From DATLFA01 sp039915945 (GTDB taxonomy: Bacteria > Actinomycetota > Acidimicrobiia > Acidimicrobiales > WLNW01): a stretch of DNA of 64,000 nucleotides. Made by a program: the position numbers and the translations under genes. The notes beneath the pieces were generated by a model. That model was not told the origin of the DNA. It did not search any database and was given only the letters and a program-made list of their open reading frames with translations. Positions 59,706-64,000 of this stretch are shown here, one piece after another (position 1 is the first letter of the stretch; each line of letters starts with the position of its first letter). The stretch spans positions 62,001-126,000 of the forward strand of contig JBDSMH010000106.1 of assembly GCA_039915945.1 (NCBI GenBank). The letters run 5' to 3'.

Positions 59706-61380
59706 TGTGCTCGTACGGGGTGGATCAGTGGTCGACGGCTCCGGGGCGCCGGCGCGACCGGCCGATGTTCGGGTTCGCGATGGGCTCATCGTCGAAGTTG
59801 CCCCCGATCTACGGCCCGACGGTGAACTCCTGATAGACGCCTCGGGTGCGTTCGTCATCCCCGGCATCATCGAGACGCACACCCACCTCGACGGCGCGAT
59901 GTGGTGGAACCCCGACCTCGATCCGCTGCCCGCCTACGGCAACACGACCGCGGTCTTCGGCTACTGCGGCAATTCGATTGCACCGCTCGCGGGAAGCCAA
60001 CGCGACGATGTCGTGGATCTGTTGTGCTTTCTCGAGGACCTGCCCGTCGAGGCCTTTCGCCGCGAGATCCCGTGGAGTTGGGAGCGGTGGCCCGAATACA
60101 TGACCGCCATGGCGGGCCGCCCGACATCGCTCAATCTGGTCGGCTTCTTCGGTCACGTCGCGCTGCGCACCTTCGTCATGGGCGGCGCCGCGTGGGAGCG
60201 CGTTGCGACCGATGATGAAGTGCGCGCGATGTGTGCGTTGCTCGACGAAGCACTGCGCCACGGTGCCGCGGGCCTTTCGATCAACCATTTCGACAAGGAC
60301 CGCACGCTTCGTCTCGTCCCCGGCTACTTCGCCGACGACGCCGAATACGCCGCACTCTTCGATGTCGTCGCGCGCTATCCCGGTCGCACCGTGCAGGTGA
60401 TCACCCGCTTCAACGACCCCGATCACTGGCTGACCGACGTCGAACGCTTCGCACGGCTGTGCCACCGCGCCGGCGTGCGTGGTCAGTGGCCCGGAGTGCC
60501 GACCGATGTGCTCGAGAGCGACAAGCGCGAAGCCGCGTGGAGCCTGCACCACCGCTTGCGTGCCGAAGGTGTCGACTTCTGGCCCAATGTCGTCTTCAAG
60601 CCGCTCGAACCGTTCTTCGGCTTCGAACGGTCGATCGTGTTCCAGCGCGTGCCCGCGTGGAACGACATGGTCAATGGTGCGCACGACATGAAGCTGACGC
60701 TGCTGTCCGACCCGACGTGGCGCGCCCGGGCGCGGTACGAATGGGACAACCGGCCGCACGTCGCGACGTCACGGGTCGACCGGCCACATTCGCTCATCTT
60801 CGCGATCTCTGAGAACGGCGCGGGTCCGCTCGGCATCTCACTCGCCGACTATGCCGCACAGACGCATTTGCACGTATCCGATGCGCTGGCTGATTGGCTG
60901 GTGCGCAACGGCATCGAGTCGTCGCTCGTCGGCACCCCCGACGAATTGAACGAGGTCGATGTGGTCGCATTGCTGCGCGATCCACAGACGCTGACGAACA
61001 TCAACGACAGCGGCGCGCACCTACAGTTGTTCTGCGGTGCCGGACAGAACGTGCACCTGTTCACTCACTACGTGCGAGACACCGGTCAGTTGTCGATCGA
61101 AGAGGCCGTGCATTCCCTGACCGGCCGATCGGCTTCGTTCCTGGGACTGACCGATCGCGGGCTGGTCGCGCCGGGCAGGATCGGTGACCTCGCGGTCTTC
61201 GCGCTCGACGAGATCGAGTTACGCCAAGAGACGCGGGTGCACGACGTGCCCTTCGGTTCGTGGCGCTTCACCCGGCCCCCGGCCGGCTTCCGCGCGACCA
61301 TCGTGCGGGGTACCCCGACGTGGCTCGACGGCGTGGGTACCGGCGCCCGCCCGGGCACGGTTGGTTCGCCCTTCACGTAG
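59698..61380 (+). CDS. Amidohydrolase, N-acyl-D-amino-acid-deacylase-like (paralog B)
   Basis: A 560-aa amidohydrolase paralogous to the protein at 43188-44882, with LVRGGSVVDGSGAPARPADV, metal motif ETHTHLDGAMWW (His61, His63) and NDSGAHLQLFCGAG. The Cys/Lys bridging ligand region between the lobes is FGYCGNSIAPL, where the first copy has NCGLTVAPL. ATG at 59698 with AAAGGA; it overlaps the TetR stop. A cupin and a DHA2 transporter follow on the same strand. Divergence between copies suggests different substrates. Confidence 0.9.
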   Translation: MDDVLVRGGSVVDGSGAPARPADVRVRDGLIVEVAPDLRPDGELLIDASGAFVIPGIIETHTHLDGAMWWNPDLDPLPAYGNTTAVFGYCGNSIAPLAGSQRDDVVDLLCFLEDLPVEAFRREIPWSWERWPEYMTAMAGRPTSLNLVGFFGHVALRTFVMGGAAWERVATDDEVRAMCALLDEALRHGAAGLSINHFDKDRTLRLVPGYFADDAEYAALFDVVARYPGRTVQVITRFNDPDHWLTDVERFARLCHRAGVRGQWPGVPTDVLESDKREAAWSLHHRLRAEGVDFWPNVVFKPLEPFFGFERSIVFQRVPAWNDMVNGAHDMKLTLLSDPTWRARARYEWDNRPHVATSRVDRPHSLIFAISENGAGPLGISLADYAAQTHLHVSDALADWLVRNGIESSLVGTPDELNEVDVVALLRDPQTLTNINDSGAHLQLFCGAGQNVHLFTHYVRDTGQLSIEEAVHSLTGRSASFLGLTDRGLVAPGRIGDLAVFALDEIELRQETRVHDVPFGSWRFTRPPAGFRATIVRGTPTWLDGVGTGARPGTVGSPFT

Positions 61381-61437
61381 TGCCGGGCCCCTCGCGCTGC
61401 GACGCAGCGGCTATTCTGGCAGCAAGGGGAGGTCACC

Positions 61438-61764
61438 ATGGCTGACGAGCGGGTATTCGGAGGCATCGCTTCGAAGGTGCTCATGGAAAACGATCGCGTG
61501 CGCATCTGGGAGATGCGCCTTGCGCCGGGCGAAGAGTCTGATCTGCACCGCCACGATCTCGACTACATCATGATTCAGGTCTCCGGCGACAAGATGGCCG
61601 CCCGCTTCGAACCCGATTCGGGCGGCGAGTGGGTCGGCCTCGACTATGTCGAGGGCGAGATCCAGCCGGGCAATGTGCTCTACGCCCAACGCGGGGGCAT
61701 CGAGACGGCAGTCAATGTCGGCAAGCAGGAGTTCTACGAGATCGTCGTGGAGTTGAAGGACTGA
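61438..61764 (+). CDS. Small cupin protein
   Basis: A 108-aa single-domain cupin. The metal motif is partly kept: RLAPGEESDLHRHDLDYIMI supplies His-x-His, and PGNVLYAQRGGIETAVN the second half without its usual His. Such cupins act as binding proteins, isomerases or small dioxygenases. ATG at 61438 after GGGGAGG. A hairpin CGCTGC-gac-GCAGCG (61395-61409) lies in the 57-bp gap after the amidohydrolase gene and a -10-like TATTCT follows it. Confidence 0.83.
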   Translation: MADERVFGGIASKVLMENDRVRIWEMRLAPGEESDLHRHDLDYIMIQVSGDKMAARFEPDSGGEWVGLDYVEGEIQPGNVLYAQRGGIETAVNVGKQEFYEIVVELKD

Positions 61765-63155
61765 CTGCGCTGAAGAAGCCCGCCGACGAGCGGTGGGCTG
61801 CCCTCGGCATCGTTCTGATCGGCACGCTGATCGTCAGTCTCGACTCGACGATCGTCGGCATCGCGCTTCCGCAAATCGGTGAGTCGCTGCACGCCGGCAG
61901 CAACATCCAATGGGTCGTCACCGCCAACCTGCTCGCGCTTGCGGTCACGATGCCGGCCGCCGGATGGGTCGCCAATCGTCTCGGCGCCAAACAGGTGTTT
62001 CTCGTGTCGCTGGCCGCGTTCAGCGTGGCCTCGCTGTGCGCCGCACTCGCACCGAACCTGGGATTTCTGATCGCGGCGCGCGCCGGACAGGGCATGTGTG
62101 CGGGCATCTTCAACCCCGTGAGCATGACGATCGTGCTCGACCTGTTCGCACCCGACGAGCGCGGTCGGGCGATGGGCGTTTGGGGGCTCGTCTCGATGAG
62201 CGCCCCCGCGGTCGGTCCGACCTTCGGTGGCTATCTCGTGACCGCAGTGAGTTGGCATTGGCTATTCCTCCCCAACGTTCCCATCGGCATCATCGGCGCC
62301 ATCGCGGGCCGTCGACTGTTGGTGGACACGGCGCGCCGCGCGCAGGGCAAACTCGACATCGTGGGGTTGGCGCTCGGCGGGTCGGGGCTGGCGCTGTTCA
62401 TCTTCGGCCTCGCGCAGAGTCGCAATTGGGGTTGGGGTGATCCGGCAACGATCGGTTGCCTGTTGGGTGGCCTTGCGCTGCTGGTGACGTTCACCTTCCA
62501 CGCGCTGCGCGCGGCCGAACCGTTGCTCGAGCTGCGTCTGATCCGGACGCCGGTGTACCTGTCGTCGCTCGTCGTCATCGGGTTGGTGACGTTGCCTCAG
62601 TACACGCGAGCGGTGTTCACGCCGCTGCAACTCGAGCGGCTCCGCGGCTATAGCGCGTTGAAGGTCGGCGTGATCCTCACACCATCGGCAGTGATGACCG
62701 CGCTCAGCATGTCGGTAGGAGGGCGCCTCGTCGATCGCAGGGGGGCGCGAGTCCCTGCGGTCACCGGCTGTCTGCTGATGATGGTCGGCGCGGCCGGCAA
62801 CGCGTTCAATACGCCGAATACGTCGGTCGTGTGGATTGCGACCGCACTGGCGATCCAGGGCATGGGAGTCGGCTTGGTGATGATCCCCCTGACCGTTGTC
62901 GGCCTGAACGCCATCGCCGATCATTCGATGGCGCACGCCACGACGATTCGCTCGCTCACCAATCAGGTTTCGGCGGCGCTCTCTGTAGCCGGGTTGTTCG
63001 CACTGGTCAATGCTCGCCTCGCGTCGGCCAAATCGATCGACGCCGAGCAATCCGCGTACAACAGCACGTTCCTCGTCGCGATGGTGGTGCTCGCCCTCGC
63101 CGCGATCATCTCCTGGCGCATTCCTTCCGCGGCTAGCCGTCCCCGCGCCGGCTGA
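61761..63155 (+). CDS. DHA2-type MFS exporter (EmrB/QacA-like), probable CTG start
   Basis: A 14-helix drug:proton antiporter of about 464 aa. First helix: ALGIVLIGTLIVSLDSTIVG with the DHA motif SLDSTIVGIALPQIG; ARAGQGMCAGIFNPVSM and GPTFGGYLVTAVSWHWLFLP are motif C-like and DHA2-specific. No ATG, GTG or TTG is in frame close to the first helix. Likely starts are CTG 61761, overlapping the cupin stop (CTGA), or CTG 61770, nine bases after AAGGA. The frame is open further upstream over the cupin gene. It probably exports the pathway's compounds. Confidence 0.87.
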   Translation: MTALKKPADERWAALGIVLIGTLIVSLDSTIVGIALPQIGESLHAGSNIQWVVTANLLALAVTMPAAGWVANRLGAKQVFLVSLAAFSVASLCAALAPNLGFLIAARAGQGMCAGIFNPVSMTIVLDLFAPDERGRAMGVWGLVSMSAPAVGPTFGGYLVTAVSWHWLFLPNVPIGIIGAIAGRRLLVDTARRAQGKLDIVGLALGGSGLALFIFGLAQSRNWGWGDPATIGCLLGGLALLVTFTFHALRAAEPLLELRLIRTPVYLSSLVVIGLVTLPQYTRAVFTPLQLERLRGYSALKVGVILTPSAVMTALSMSVGGRLVDRRGARVPAVTGCLLMMVGAAGNAFNTPNTSVVWIATALAIQGMGVGLVMIPLTVVGLNAIADHSMAHATTIRSLTNQVSAALSVAGLFALVNARLASAKSIDAEQSAYNSTFLVAMVVLALAAIISWRIPSAASRPRAG

Positions 63156-63206
63156 CGACGGCCCCTTTCCCTGACGATCGTTACTATGCGGCCAAAGGGG
63201 GACGCC

Positions 63207-64000
63207 ATGGGACGCTTCAACGGACGCAATGTCGTGGTGACCGGTGCGAGCCGAGGGATCGGTGCGTCGATCGCCGAGCGATTCGCCGCAGAGGGGGCCA
63301 ACGTCGTCATCACGGCCCGAACGCTCGATCAGCACGACCATCTCGCCGGCAGCCTTCGCGAAACCGCGCAACGCTGTGCCCGGCACGGCTCGACGGTCGT
63401 TCCGCTGGTCGCCGATCTCGCGAGCGGTGACGACCGCACTCGTGTCGTTCCCGAGAGCGAAGCTGCGCTCGGCGGGCCGATCGACATCCTCGTCAACAAC
63501 GCGGCCGCCGGCATTCATCAGTTGAGTGCCGTCATGTCGCTGAAGCACCGGCGCATCATGTTCGAGGTCAACTTTCATGCGCCGATCGATCTCGCGCAAG
63601 CGGTGATTCCTTCGATGCGTGAGCGCGGCGAAGGATGGATCATCAATCTCTCGTCAGGCGGGGCGCGCCTGACCGACGGTCCGCCGTTCGCGCAGACGGC
63701 GATGGGAACGACGAACGCGGCCTACGGTGCGACCAAGGCTGCGCTCAATCGCTATACCAACGCGTTGGCAGTCGAGCTTCACGGCACCGGTATCCGCATC
63801 AACACGTTGGAGCCCGACAAGCCGGTTGCAACAGAGGGTGCCATCGCCCACCTCGGCGATCGCATCGCGGCCGACCTCTTCAACCCCGTCGAAGTGATCG
63901 TGCAAGCGGCGGTGGTATTGGCCGGGTGCGGGCCCGACCTCACTGGTCGCATCTGCGTCGATCAGCCGTTGCTCGACGAGTTGGGCGTGGCCGTCCAAAC
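63207..64000 (+). CDS. Short-chain dehydrogenase/reductase (partial, 3' end outside window)
   Basis: 264 codons of an SDR are visible. TGASRGIG (12-19), NNAA, Ser150, Tyr173 and Lys177 (YGATK) form the standard cofactor and catalytic set; ARTLDQHDH after beta-2 suggests NADP. The ATG at 63207 follows AAAGGGGG; an in-frame ATG at 63186 has no ribosome site. The gene starts 51 bp after the MFS gene. The end lies beyond the window. Confidence 0.9.
   Translation, partial: MGRFNGRNVVVTGASRGIGASIAERFAAEGANVVITARTLDQHDHLAGSLRETAQRCARHGSTVVPLVADLASGDDRTRVVPESEAALGGPIDILVNNAAAGIHQLSAVMSLKHRRIMFEVNFHAPIDLAQAVIPSMRERGEGWIINLSSGGARLTDGPPFAQTAMGTTNAAYGATKAALNRYTNALAVELHGTGIRINTLEPDKPVATEGAIAHLGDRIAADLFNPVEVIVQAAVVLAGCGPDLTGRICVDQPLLDELGVAVQ

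Overview
The window looks like chromosomal DNA of a high-GC actinobacterium. Codon third positions are strongly G/C, and there are predicted F420/deazaflavin-dependent oxidoreductases, LLM-class oxidoreductases, several P450s, a TIGR02960-type sigma factor with a SnoaL-like tail, and possible GlnR-type control of an ammonium transporter. The mix of soil/water xenobiotic catabolism genes recalls Acidimicrobiia (Ilumatobacter-like), but that placement is inference. I see no rRNA, tRNA, CRISPR array, transposase or phage gene.

Layout. 1-5.4 kb: a cut WYL regulator divergent from a DinB gene, a DrrAB-type ABC exporter translationally coupled to DinB, an MFS exporter and a polytopic membrane protein. 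5.5-11.3 kb: signalling, with a PAS-PAS hybrid histidine kinase coupled to a REC-LuxR regulator, facing a membrane GGDEF-EAL protein. 11.5-15.7 kb: a frameshifted haem-binding-domain protein, and an operon of GT4 glycosyltransferase, (alpha/alpha)6-barrel protein and GH130 phosphorylase. 16.1-19.6 kb: a SNF2 helicase with a 93-aa coupled partner. 19.6-23.1 kb: an ammonium transporter embedded among three paralogous short winged-helix regulators and a small membrane protein, with a GlnR-box-like site before amt. 23.3-30 kb: a methyltransferase interrupted by an in-frame stop, a sigma factor converging on a STAS protein, a CxxC microprotein, a flavin monooxygenase, an ECF sigma-ogt pair, and CorA coupled to a peptidoglycan-binding-domain protein.

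30-64 kb is a catabolic accessory region. It holds four SDRs, an acyl-CoA ligase, an acetoacetate-decarboxylase-like enzyme, a 6-oxocamphor-hydrolase-like retro-Claisen enzyme, two amidohydrolases of one family, two P450s, LLM oxidoreductases, alpha/beta hydrolases, a cyclase, a VOC protein, MFS export, and TetR and GntR regulators. Together they suggest uptake, activation and ring or side-chain cleavage of terpenoid- or alkaloid-like substrates. Embedded here are two tandem PLP enzymes with His in place of the Schiff-base Lys (ColD/DdhC-type 3-dehydratases), an orphan molybdenum hydroxylase subunit with Glu changed to Gln at the catalytic base, a DapA-family protein lacking its catalytic Lys and Tyr, and the decayed remains of a caspase plus EACC1-like effector pair.

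Five loci carry reading-frame lesions: the haem-binding protein, the SAM methyltransferase, the caspase/TM protein, the EACC1-like protein and an LLM oxidoreductase. Most other genes are intact and tightly packed with ATGA-type overlaps. Either real gene decay or isolated assembly errors could explain the lesions; the caspase/EACC1 pair has too many lesions, plus a deletion, to be sequencing error alone.
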